From the NCBI GenBank assembly GCA_903936705.1, contig CAIZWN010000075.1, positions 1 to 64,000 on the forward strand: a stretch of 64,000 nucleotides of DNA, read 5' to 3'. A model generated the notes under the pieces. The model did not search any database. It was given only the letters and a program-made list of their open reading frames with translations, and was not told the DNA's origin. This document shows positions 9,917 to 21,200 of this stretch, one piece after another (position 1 is the stretch's first letter; every line of letters begins with the position of its first letter). The DNA is from an uncultured Myxococcales bacterium (GTDB taxonomy: Bacteria > Myxococcota_A > UBA9042 > DTJE01). Position numbers and translations under genes: made by a program.

Positions 9917-10207
9917 AAGGCACCTCGCAATAAAACGGCAGGTTCGCAAATCTCGAAAAGAACGATATCGCAGGAAGCGGCGGCCGGGAAGACCAAACGA
10001 CTTTGCGACTTCCTGCCGAACCCGATCTTCTTGTTATCAGGAACTGAATGCCTGACATTCCTCGATTGTCAGTCGGCCAAGCTTATAACCAGCATCACCA
10101 GCCAACCAAGGCTCGCGGCCACTGGAGTTCCGGATTACGACCCTTGGCTTGCCACCTAGCTTTGGAGTAAGATGTTCCGGTTGATTGTTGGCGCCGAAGG
10201 AGGCCGG
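9917..10207. other. Divergent intergenic region
   Basis: This 291-bp gap separates xseB (minus) from the sensor gene at 10208 (plus). It carries a plus-strand promoter candidate (separate entry). On the minus strand a weak pair, TTCCCG then 17 bp then TATCGT, lies about 50 bp before xseB. I see no small ORF with coding character. Confidence 0.4.
10144..10173 (+). promoter_or_regulatory. Predicted promoter of the membrane sensor gene
   Basis: TTGGCT (10144-10149), an 18-bp spacer, and TAAGAT (10168-10173) lie 35 bp before the ATG at 10208. This is a pattern match only. Confidence 0.45.
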
Positions 10208-11872
10208 ATGTTTCGAACCCGAACAGTGGCACTGTCCTTGATTGTCGGCATCCTTCTTGTGCTGCTTGCATGGCTGGTCGTCAGAGGTCTTGAACATCAG
10301 GCCCGCAAGGACGCGGTTGACCGCCTTGGTGCCTTGCGCCCAGGCATTGCACGCGGCATCGAACAACGCGCAACGGGACAGGCATTTGTCGCCGCCGCCA
10401 TCGCGGACAGCCCGCTTTCGGTGGCACTGGACGTCCTGGACGACTTCCGATCTGACATGGCAGCTGCAGTTGCCGGAGCCAACAAGGCCGCAGCCGGACT
10501 GCCACCTAGAGAGGCTATCGAGCAACGCCAGAAGTATGTGTCAGCGTTCAAGCGTGGGGGTGAGCCCCTGGTGGACGTCGTTGTCGATAGAATGGCCGAC
10601 ATGATTCACGACCGCTGGGGCGACAGCAGGTTCAGCTCCGATGGACGTCCTGGCTTCATGGCAGCCGAGCGGGCGCGCCTGGTGCAATGTCTGTCGATCG
10701 ATATACGCCAGTGCTTCTGGGACTATTCGTACGTCACATTATTGGAAGTTCTAGGTTCCGTATCCAAATCATGGAAACTGCCGGTTGGGCACAGGGTGAT
10801 TGTCACGGACGCCCGTGGCGTTGGCCTGGCCGACAGCGAAAACGACAAGTGGTCCGATTCTCAGGAATTTGCGGTTTCCAACGAACTGGCGCGCCTGGCG
10901 CGTTCCAGCGGCCAGCCTCAACGCGACCTCATGCTGCTTGATGGCACCTGGCACCTGGCAACTGCGTTGCCGGTGGTTTCGGGCTCGCGCGTTGTTGGGA
11001 CCGTCGTGGTGGCAGACCCGTTCAATCGCTGGATGGCAAAGGAAGACAGCGATGCACTTGGGGTTCCCGTGATATTCACGATCGGCGACAAGGTTGTGGA
11101 CACAGCTGCCCCTCCTGATGTCGCCAAGATGCTGGCGCGGGCAACCGATTCGGTGCCGGGATGGCTGGCAGTCGCATTCCAGTTGCCAGGAGTGCCCCAG
11201 GGCCGCGATTTCCGGATCATTGCAACCACCGATATTGCGAAGCGCCTGGAACAGTTCGCCAATGCGCGACTGCTGCTGCTGGCTCTTGGCCTGCTGATCG
11301 CCATTGGCGGAGCCCTGTGCTTGTTCTGGGTGGTGCTTAGATACGACCGCGACATCGAGTCGCTGTATCAGGGAGTCCACGAGATCATCAGCGGGAACTT
11401 CGACTACACATTCCCGGTAGACCAGAAGGACGACATCCTTCGGAACCTGGGAAACACTTTGAACTTGATGGGCATGGTCATCCAGGGCCGGTCTACCGAT
11501 GTTGACGAATCGGGCCCCGACGCCTGGACAGGCAAGAAATCGTGGGAGTCCGTTGATTTTGCTGCTGATACCGTCGAAAAATCAATCGAGGCTGAATCGA
11601 CTGAAGCTGATTTCGAATCTGGAAACTTCGACGTGGCTGCGCTGGCCAGCCTGCCGGCCGAGACCTATTACAAGAACCTCTTCGCCGAGTTCATGGCGGC
11701 CAGACGTGCCGCTGGTGTGGCCGATGAAGGCATAACCCAGCAGACCTTCATGGTCCGGGTCGTTCACCTCGAACAGAAGATGAAGAAGCGTTTCGGCGTC
11801 TCAATGGTCAGATTTGTCGTTTCCACAAAGGATGGAGAGGTCATTCTGATTCCAGTGCGAATCCGCGGCTAA
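10208..11872 (+). CDS. Membrane sensor protein with HAMP-like and MXAN_5187-like C-terminal domains
   Basis: The ATG at 10208 is preceded by AAGGAGG, giving 554 residues. A hydrophobic helix at residues 7-26 and a second at about 353-378 bracket a roughly 320-residue extracytoplasmic region with the look of a Cache-type sensor (an inference from layout). A HAMP-like segment (IESLYQGVHEIISGNFDYTF) follows the second helix. An acidic linker leads to a C-terminal domain of about 70 residues (YYKNLFAEFMAARRAAGV through to VRFVVSTKDGEVILIPV). This resembles, from memory, the C-terminal domain of the Myxococcus protein MXAN_5187 and its relatives. There is no kinase, GGDEF or methyl-accepting domain, so how a signal would pass inward is unknown. 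It has its own promoter and no operon partner. Confidence 0.75.
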   Translation: MFRTRTVALSLIVGILLVLLAWLVVRGLEHQARKDAVDRLGALRPGIARGIEQRATGQAFVAAAIADSPLSVALDVLDDFRSDMAAAVAGANKAAAGLPPREAIEQRQKYVSAFKRGGEPLVDVVVDRMADMIHDRWGDSRFSSDGRPGFMAAERARLVQCLSIDIRQCFWDYSYVTLLEVLGSVSKSWKLPVGHRVIVTDARGVGLADSENDKWSDSQEFAVSNELARLARSSGQPQRDLMLLDGTWHLATALPVVSGSRVVGTVVVADPFNRWMAKEDSDALGVPVIFTIGDKVVDTAAPPDVAKMLARATDSVPGWLAVAFQLPGVPQGRDFRIIATTDIAKRLEQFANARLLLLALGLLIAIGGALCLFWVVLRYDRDIESLYQGVHEIISGNFDYTFPVDQKDDILRNLGNTLNLMGMVIQGRSTDVDESGPDAWTGKKSWESVDFAADTVEKSIEAESTEADFESGNFDVAALASLPAETYYKNLFAEFMAARRAAGVADEGITQQTFMVRVVHLEQKMKKRFGVSMVRFVVSTKDGEVILIPVRIRG

Positions 11873-11905
11873 CTATCAGCTTCGTCCACTGAATGTCCTG
11901 CCAAC

Positions 11906-11927
11906 AACAACTGATCAACAACTGATC
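11906..11927. repeat. 11-bp tandem duplication
   Basis: AACAACTGATC occurs twice head to tail (11906-11916 and 11917-11927), just after the sensor gene and before a second 11-bp repeat set. Confidence 0.8.
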
Positions 11928-11940
11928 CCCAGCTAGCCCC

Positions 11941-11973
11941 TTGTTCGCCCCTTGCTCGCCCCAAGCTCGCCCC
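11941..11973. repeat. Three tandem 11-bp TTGCTCGCCCC-like units
   Basis: Three consecutive 11-bp units share the core CTCGCCCC or TTCGCCCC (11941-11951, 11952-11962, 11963-11973). A decayed fourth unit follows. They lie immediately left of the palindromic element. Confidence 0.8.
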
Positions 11974-11998
11974 CTGCTCCCCCTCCACCAAAGCCCGC

Positions 11999-12156
11999 GG
12001 GCCGGTTCCGGGGGTGCCCCGGAGGGAGCCGTCGGAGGCGCGGCCCACCATACGGGGGAAATCAACGATCGGGCCGCGCCGAGACAGCAGGAGGCCGGTG
12101 GGGGCAAAGCCCCCGCCGGAACTCCGATCCCGGAGGGGCACCCCCGGAACCGGCCC
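11999..12156. repeat. Nested palindromic element with 22-bp terminal inverted repeats
   Basis: The outer arms 11999-12020 and 12135-12156 are perfect 22-bp inverted repeats. Inside lie two further perfect stems: 12037-12046 pairs with 12071-12080 (10 bp), and 12095-12105 pairs with 12109-12119 around an AAA loop. The 158-bp block lies between two convergent genes and contains no credible ORF. It has the shape of a MITE- or REP-type element, or of a structured RNA or bidirectional terminator. I saw no second copy in this window. The rest of the 406-bp gap (11873-12278) holds only the tandem repeats listed separately. Confidence 0.8.
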
Positions 12157-12278
12157 CCCAGAGCGTCACGCCACACAAAATCGGCACCAGAAGGCGAACC
12201 AACGCGATGGCTTGTACGAGGCATCAACCTAAAAAAACGCGGACGCCAAGCTGAACCATGCAGCAGTTAAAGGAGGAA

Positions 12279-15200
12279 CTACGAAGCTTCAATAGCGATG
12301 CCCAGTGCCCGCCGGAGTACGAAGTGGTCCTCGGACAATGCGTACAGCACCACTTCCCCAATCCGGTCCTTCTGAGTCATGCCCGAGAACGAAGCGTCTT
12401 CGGCACGCAGAATGTTGAAGACGGTCTGTACGTTGCCGCTGACCAGCAGGCCGGATCGCAACGCGGTTACCTCGACTGCACGGAAGAAGTCCTCGAACAT
12501 CTGCCCGAAGTCCATCGACGGATCTCGCGACATCAATTCATCAATCAGCTTTGCCAACTGGTTCTTCTGCTGCTGGGGCATGCGTCGTTGAATCAGGCTG
12601 ACCAGTTGCTGCACGATTTCCGCGCCAGTCGAAATCTGCGTAGCTGGCTTGCAGTATTTCAGGGCTGAAGCCAGGAACACCTTGAGCTCGGTCAGGTTCT
12701 TCACCGCCGCCAGGAAGTGCATCGGGTTCAGGTATGCCAACTGCCGACCGATGTAGAAAGCAACCTCGCGCTCGTCGTGCCCGGTCAACATGTCGGAACC
12801 GACGATCAGGGCCGGAGGCACCAGGAATTCCAGCTTCAGGCCGGAAGGATTATCATCCCGGTAAACCTTGTGCACCATCGGGCCGAGGGCCTTCGAAACC
12901 GCCTTGTATGTATTGACGAACAGAAGCTTCAGGTCGAGGTCTATCTCGTCCTTCTTCTTCAGACCAACGTCCTTCAGTTCCTTCGAACCCAGCTCGCTGC
13001 CGATGCCCTGGTACATGACCTGCAGAATGCGGCCCAGCAGCGTGTTCTCGTCCTTGGAAACCAGGTGCGCCTCCCAGCGCAACGAATCGATCGTGCCCTT
13101 GAACCAGGGAAGGCCTGGCTCAAGGTTGCCCTCGAAGAACTCGCGTTCCTCCGGATCGGCCTGACCGAGTGCGATCAGCACTGAAGCCGTCATGAACGCC
13201 TTGTCGAACTCCTTCATCTGAAGGAACAAACGCCGCATCGCCTTGTACGAAGGCACAACTTCCGGAGAGAAAGGACCACTGGCTACGATTGCGCGGTAGG
13301 AATCTATGGCCTTGTCCGCCTGGTCGCCGCTGACGGCGTACAACTGCGCAAGAATCTCGTGGGTACGTCGCTCGCCGGGCTTGATCTTGGCAGCCATGCT
13401 GAAAGCCGAAACTGCATAATCGACACGCTTCAGGCGCGAACGGTAGATCTCGCCCAGCGCCGCATACAGCCGGTACTCCAATTCGGGGGTGTTACGGCCC
13501 TTCAGACGCTCCAGCATCAAGCGATAGTTCTCGGCCTCGTTTTCCCAGTCCTTGTTTGCCGTCAGGATCTCGTCGATAGCCCTGAATGCATCCAGGAAGT
13601 CCGGGTCGGCATCGAGAGCCAGGTTCAAATACTCGATGGCCCGAGCGTCATCCCCAAGCTTCTCGTGATAGATGGCGCCCATTCTGACGTAATGCCTGGC
13701 CCGCTTCTCGGCGCTGTCCTCGGCCTGCGCCAAACGCTCCAGAACGAACAATGCATCCTCGATTGCCCCGGCTGCCACGTGAAGGTCGAACAGTCGCAAC
13801 AGGGCGACCTTCGCCTTCGGGTTGATCTCCAAGGCCTCCTTGTAGGCCGCCGTTGCCCCGTAGACGTTCCCCATCTTCTCGCGATAGATGTCTCCGCACT
13901 CCAGCAAAACGCTGAAGCGCTCGAACTGGTCGGCCTTGGCCAGTGCCTGGGCCTGCTTGTAGCGAATAACGGCCGGCCAATCCTCGCGCCGCTCGGCGAT
14001 AGCAACCTGCAAATCGACCGCACGCGCCTGGCTGGGCGCCAGCATCAGAACCGTATCCAGGTTCTCGACTGCATCATCCAGCTCGCCCAGTTCAAGAGCC
14101 ACCTCGGCCAGCGAGAACGCAACAGATACCTTCTCGGAATCGTCGAAAGTCTCGCCACCCAGCGCCAAACCCTTCTTGAAATGATCCTTCGCAAGCTGCC
14201 ACAAGGACTTGCGCTGGTACAGCCTGGCCAGACCGATCGCCGTCAGGGCATGATCGGCGCGCTGCTTGACTGCCACCTGGTACTCGCGGAACGCTCTTTC
14301 AAAATCAAGCAGCCGTTCTGCACAAAGACCCATCTGGAAGTGGATTTCGGCCGAGCGCGACACGTCCTGTGTCACATCGGGCGACTTCAGCAGCATTTCC
14401 AGCAACGGCTCGGCCTTTTCCCAGCGCTCGGCTGAAACGTAGGCCTGGGCCAGCAGCAGAGCCACCTGTGGCAGCATCGGGTCGAGTTCCAGGGCTCGCT
14501 CGAAATGCTGAATCGCCCGCTGACGATCCTTCAGACGGTTCATGAAGACTTCGCCGGCAGCAGCCCGGAATCGGGCCTTCGTCTCGTCGCCAACGGCAGC
14601 AGCCTCCTGGCGCAACCAAACGTCCGCGACCTTCTCCCAGTCCTCCAATTCACCGTAGATGGCTCGAAGCCTCTCGGCGGCGTCATCACTCCCAGGGTCC
14701 ATGCGCAGCACGTCGCCCAGCAGCTTGATGGCGCGTTCGGGGTTCTCGAGACGCTGGTGAACGATTGTCGCCGCCCTCAACATCAGGCCGGCAAACTCTC
14801 GCGTGGAGTCGATGTGCTCCTTCCAGCGCAGGATGGTGGAAACCTCGTCCTCCCACGCTTCCATCGACTCGAACAGGCGTGCCAGATCAGCATATGCAGG
14901 CGCGTCGGTCGGGTCGATATCAACAATTCGCTGGAAGACAGACACCGCCGAATTCATGTCGCCGATGCGTTTTTCGTAAACATCAGCAACTCGGCGCAGG
15001 TCTCGAACCTTGCGAACCGCATCCTGCTCACGACCAATCCGGCCCTCGAGCAGGTTGACCAGTTCGTTCCAGTCCTCGGTCTCGGTCAGCAAACGGATGC
15101 ACGTCTCAAAGGCGTCCTCGTCCTCGGGGTCCAGGTCCATGATCTGCTGCCAGTAGGACAGCGCACGGGCCTTGTCGTCCAGCGCGGCTTCAAACAGCAG

Positions 15201-18200
15201 AGCCAGACGGTTGCAGAACAGCAGCCTGTCCTGCGAACTGCTTGAAAGGTCCAGCAGCCGCTCGTAGACCGCTGCAAGCCCATTCCAGTCCTCCTGGGCG
15301 CCATACAGTGATTGCAAATGATCAAGCGCGACCGAATGGGTCGCCTCGAGGGACAGTACATCCTCCCAGGCGCCTATTGCCTTGACTACATCGACAACCT
15401 TATCCTCGAGAACAGTCGCAATACGAACCCGCAACAAGACTTCATTGGCTGGGGCAACCGAGGCCAGACGACCCAGCACGCCAAGCAGTTCGTTCCACTC
15501 CCCGCGGGAATCGTGCAGCGAGGTAAGCGCCTCGAGTGCTTCCTGGCACGACTCGTCGAATTCAAGAGCCTTGACGTAGGCAGCCATTGCGCGGCTTCCA
15601 TCAAGGGTGGACAGCACACGGCCGGCCTGCAACTGGAAGGTCACCTTCTCAAGATAATCCGGGGTCAGTTCGGTTCGCGCATCGAGTGTCCTGACCAGTT
15701 CCTCCTTTCGATCCAGCCGCTGGTACAGGCCAGTCAGGGCAACCAACGCAGCTTCGTTATCCGACCATTTGCCGATCACACGCTCGTAGGAAGTGACGGC
15801 CACCGCAGGCAGCCCAAGCTTCTCGGCCTGAATCTCGCCGACACGCAACAGGTGTTCAAGCAGCAGGGAATCCGGCATGCGATCCAGGAACTCGACAACG
15901 GAATCGACATAATCACGCCAGTTCTGCAAGGTCTGACCCAGTCGCCACAAGTCGGCCAGCGATGTCTCGTCTCCGGGGGAAACGTCGCAGGCCTTGACCA
16001 GGATGTAGAACGCGGAATCCAGATCGCCCTTCCGCCCCTCGAAAACGCGAGCCAGTTCCTGAAGGTTTGAAACCCGATCGTCCTGGTCCGTCAGGATGCC
16101 GTCCCGCCGCAGCAGCACATCGGTCAGGCGATCCCACGCCTCCATACGGCTGTACAGTGCCTGTAGACGCTGGCTGACGTCCAGATTCGAGGAATCGAAA
16201 CCGGCGACTTCCTCGAGAGTAGTCGCGGCCGAAGCCGGGTCCTTCAACCTGTCACTCTCGATTTCAGCGGCGCGAATCAGCAGTTCAGCCATCTTTTCAG
16301 GGCCGGCAGCCTGTCGTGCTCGACGCTTCACTATTGCGACGCACTCGGGCAGCCGCCCGGTGTCCTCGTAAAGCCGATCAAGGGATTCCAGGGCAACAGG
16401 CGACGTTGAATCCATATCCAGCACGCGGTTCCACCACGCGATGGCCTTCTCGTTGCGACCAAGCTCATCGGTCAGAAGGCGAGCGTGTTCCTCGCACAGC
16501 GCCTTCAGATCGTTGCCAACGATGCGACCGCTGTCGGCCAGGCGTTCCAGAACGCCCGACAGGGCCTCCATATCGCCGGATTCACGATACAACCGACGTA
16601 AAGCCTGGAGTCCTTCCAGATCCTCCGGCAGGACGACCAGCAGCCGACGCCATGCCTGCTGGGCCTGGAATGCATCGGCCAGTTCCAGCTCGGCTGCCTT
16701 CGCAACCTGTCGCAGCAGATCGGTCTGACGATCGGGCTTTGCGTCCGAAATCGATATCTCGCGCTCGCATGAGTCCACGAAGGATGTCCAATCCTTGCGA
16801 GCCGAGTACAGGCGTTGCAGCTCCATCAGGGACTCGCAATCGTCGGCGACGACACGCGAGACCTCGTCCCACAGGGCCAAAGCAGCATCCCCGTCCTGCA
16901 GGCTCTGCTCGGCAATCCGCGCCATCCGACGCTGGATGACCGCCCTGTCGCTGCCGTTCGGCGCGATGTCGGCCAGTGTTCCAAGAACCTTGTACAAGGC
17001 CTTGTGCTCGTCCCGTACGTCATGCAATTCGGCCAGGGCCTCCAAGGCACCCCGGTGCATCTCGTCAAACTTGAGAACGCCGGCAAAGGCCTCGACGGCG
17101 CCATCCAGATCGTTCAGCTTGTCCCGCAGCAAGGCACCAGCGCGCATACCAAAGCCGATCTTGTCGTCGTCGTAGTCGCTGGTCGTGGCCTCGCGCTCGA
17201 GTATGCCCAGCAAATCAGCCCAGCGCGCCGACGACTGGTACAATTCGTCAAGCGATGAAAGCGCCTTCCGATCGGCCCCATCAACGTCCAGAATCCAGCG
17301 GCACACGGCCTCGGCTCGTTGCCGATCGTCCAGCCGTTCGCGTGCAACATCGACCGCCTTGTGCCACAGGTGGATCCGCCTCTCGTCCTCCTCGGCCGCC
17401 GAGGCTGAGGTCAGAAGAATATCCAGCAGGGCCGCCCATGCCTGTGCCTCGGCAGCCAGAACCTCTATCTGGATCAACAGTGATTCGTCGGACGAATCCA
17501 GCGCCAGCGCCTTCCCGAACCAGCCTATCGCGACATCCGGCCGAACCAGTTTGTCCAGTTCGACTTCGCCAAGCTTCAACAGCACCAACTTTCGCTCGCC
17601 GGCATCCGTCAAGGCAGCCAGAACCGACTCGTACACTGTTGCCAATTCCGTCCACGAAGAAGTCTCTCGGTAGATCGGCTCGATTACCTCGAGGATCTCG
17701 GCCCTCATCTTGCCGGCGTCAAACATCCTGCGAAGTTCGTTTACTGCCACCGTGTGGGCGGGCAGAAGATACAGCACCTCGCAACGGGCCTCGAACGCGT
17801 CCTTGACCTTGCCAAGCTGATCCTCGTTGACGGCGGCAAGCCGCAACAGGAAGGCAACCTTGCCGGAGGGATCCTGCTCGGCGTCGCCCTCGGCCCTGAG
17901 TACGCGGGCCAGGTCCTTCCACTGTTCCATCTGGACGTACAAAGCGTCCAGCGCCGACAGGGCATCCCGATTGTCCGTGAAATCCTCGATCACACCTTCA
18001 AGAGTCAGGGCAGCCGACTCGAGATCGCGAATCCGATCCCTCTGGACCTCGGCAGCGCGCAAACGCAAGGCCAGGGCAGCAGGGCTACCCTCGATGACCT
18101 TGGCGCCTTCCAACAGCAGGTCGGGCAGGTTCTCCCACATGTCGTGAGCCGACGCGAGTCCCTCGACCAGGTTCAGCGCTTCATGGTTCAACGGATCACA

Positions 18201-21200
18201 GGTAAAGGCCTTGCCAAAGCACTCGAACCCGGTGAGAGCGCGGCCCATCCGCTGTTCCGCGATCTCGCCCATCGTCAACAGGTTGGCGACCTTCTTGGCA
18301 ACGTCTTCCTCGCGATTGGTCATCACCTCGTAAACGACGTACAGACGTTCCCATTGGCCACGCTCGGACAATACAGGCGCCAGAACGTGGAAGGCCTGCT
18401 CGGCGGCCTCGTCCTTCCGGACCATGCCCTCGAGGGCATCAACCGAATCCAGGTCCTCCGGGAATTCAATCAGCAGCGTATCGTAGGTATCAACGGCCTT
18501 GATCGGGTCCGAAAGCTCCCGCTCAAGCAGTCGACCCATACGGTAGCGAACGGTCAAGGCGACAGGGCCGGTCACCAGCCCAAGCAACTTGTCCAGGACG
18601 CCGTACAGGTTCCACCAGTCCTCGCTGGCGACGTAGAGCTTGTCCAACGTCTGCAGAGCGTCGACGTCCGTCGGAACCAGGGAGTGGACCTCCAGGAACG
18701 TCTCGATTGCTTCGGCAGTCGCTCCAAGACGCAGGTGCTGTGCAAGTCCCTTTTTCTTGAGGGCCTCGACTCGGTCCGCGTCCCCGCTGGCGTGAGCCGC
18801 CTTGCGACCCAGCACATCGACCAGATCCTCCCACTTCTCGGCAGCCTCGAACAGCACTTCAAGCGCGTCAATGGCGGGCTGATTACCTGGCTCCAGTTCA
18901 AGAACGGCCGAGTACGAGCCAACAGCCAGTTCCGGCTGGTCCAGGCGTGCTGCCTGGAGACCACCGGCCTGAATCAGCAAGGCAACCCTGGCATCAACGT
19001 CCGACAGCAGGCTCGATTTCCTGAGCAGCAACGACACCAGAGGGGCGATCTCGTCATCTTCGCGATGCAACGAGATCAGGGCGTCCAGGGCGTCCAGGTC
19101 CCCTTCGTCCATCGACAGAATCTCGGCTAGATGCTGCTTGGCCAGGCCGCGGTCCAGCCCACCCTCGCTGACAACCCGTGCGATCGTGCGATGGGTATCC
19201 ATCCGGCGTTCCGGATCCCCGATCTCGAACACCTTCTCGCAAATGACGTTTACAGCCTCGGACAGGGCATCGCGCAGACGACCGATCCGCAGAACCTCGT
19301 CCACCAGAACCTTACGGTCGGGAGCGGCCCTGAACGATCGCGCACAGACCTCGAATGCGCGAGTTCTGTCGCCGATACGCTCCTCGAGGATTCTGGCCAT
19401 GGTGTCGTAATGGCATAGACGTGTATCCAGGTCCCCAGCCGCCTCGGCCAGTACCTCGTAGACCACCACCAGTTTCTCGTCGTCCCTGCGCGCTTCGTAG
19501 GCAGGAAGCAGGATTCCCGCGATGGACACCCTGACCTCGGGGTTCTTGAACAAGCGCTCGAGCTGCTTGATCGCATCGTCGTTGGTGGGTTCGCGCACGG
19601 AAATCGTGCGGTAGACGTCGACCGCGCCAGGCACGTCATCCAGCTTGTCCTCACGAACCTCGGCAAGCCGCAGCTGCAGCCACGTCCTCTCGCCGTCGGT
19701 CTCGGACAGCCGGGCGCGTTCAACAAGAACCTGGGCCAGATCAAACCAGCGCCCGGCCTGGATGTAAAGGCTGTCCAACTGCCGGAATGCCGCGGTCGAT
19801 TCGGGTTCGAATTCAAGGATCTGCCTTACTGCCGAAATCGCACCTTCGACGTCATCAAGATGTTCCGAAAGCTCGGTAGCAACCTTGAATGCATAGGCTA
19901 TCTTTTCGCCGACGTAGGGGGAAACCTCGAAGCGGCGCCGGTAGATCTTCAACAACTCCGGATGATCGCCCTGTTCCTCATGGATTGTTTCCAGTGCCTC
20001 AAGAGCATCGCCGTTGGACTGGTCCAGCTCCAGCACTTCCTGGAAGACCTTGCGGGCCTGCTCGACGTTGCCCAGGCGATCCCACGCGATACGCGCCAGC
20101 CGCAATGCCAAGGCCACACGGCTTTCTGGATTGCCGATGGCAGCAACAGCCTTCTCGTACAGGGCAGAAAGCTCGCGCCAGCCATCCACATCACCGGCAG
20201 TGGATTCGATTGCGTCCCAGCACTTCGAGTCGTCCGGCGACACCGCCAGGATGCGGGCCAGGCAGCGGAATCGGCGCGAAGGATCGACCACCGACCAAGC
20301 GTAAAGTTCGTCCAGTCGCCACAGAAGACCAACCGTATCCAGAGATTCGCCACGCTTGGACAGATCGATTTCCAGTAGATCGGCAAGATCGGCCCAACGG
20401 CGGGCCACCTCGAAGGGCCCCTTCAAAAGATCGATGATATCCAACTGGAGTTCATCGATACCAAGCAGATCCTCAAGGAATTCAAGGGAATCGGCATGAC
20501 CTGGCACCAGAACCAGGGCTCTTGCAAAACTATCGACCGCAGCCTTGGACGGCCCGTCGAGTGCGCAGGACAACATGCCGATTCGAGCCTCCAGATCGGC
20601 CCGAACCTGTACGGTCCCATCCGAGGCAGCAACCTGACGGATCAACAGGTCACGCAACGCCGGGAACATCTTTTCGCCCAGCAGAAGCTGGCCCAGTTCC
20701 TGGTATGCCTTGGTCTCGCCGGGCTGGTCGCCAAGAATCTCCTCGTACATGTCGATGGCTGGAGCGACCCGCTCGAGCTTTCCGTAAAGGATGCGAGCTA
20801 CCTCGAAGCGCACCTCATGTTTCGAGCCCGTCCTGCGCTCGAGATTAAGACGCTTGCGAAGCACGTCAATCAGCGAATCCCAACGCTCGAACTGGCGGTA
20901 CAAACCCTCCAGGGCATGGATCGCCTCGCGGTTTCCCGGATCAAGGTCAAGTGCTTTCTGGAAGGCGGCCTGCGCCGCCTCGGCGTTGCGAATGTACTCG
21001 GAATGAATCTCGCCCACACGCAGGTAGGTGCGTACCTTGCGAACTTCGTCGTCCAGCAGTTCGGCGGCCTGCTCTAGAACTGCAGCGTAGACCTCCCAGT
21101 TCTCGGAGGGACCGGCAAGGCGCTCCAGGTCATCACGAAGCTGGTCGTCCTTGAGGTCCTCCTTGAACGCCTCCAGGTACCAGAAGAATGCCTTTTCCAG

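Noticed and set aside
11941-12270. Small plus- and minus-strand frames across the palindromic region
   Set aside because: They are Pro/Arg/Gly-rich translations of the repeat sequence and lack ribosome sites.
13359-14435. Several long plus-strand frames inside the giant TPR gene (also at 17754-19130 and 21210-22709)
   Set aside because: They are mirror frames of the repetitive TPR coding sequence, with Gln/Leu-rich composition and no ribosome sites.
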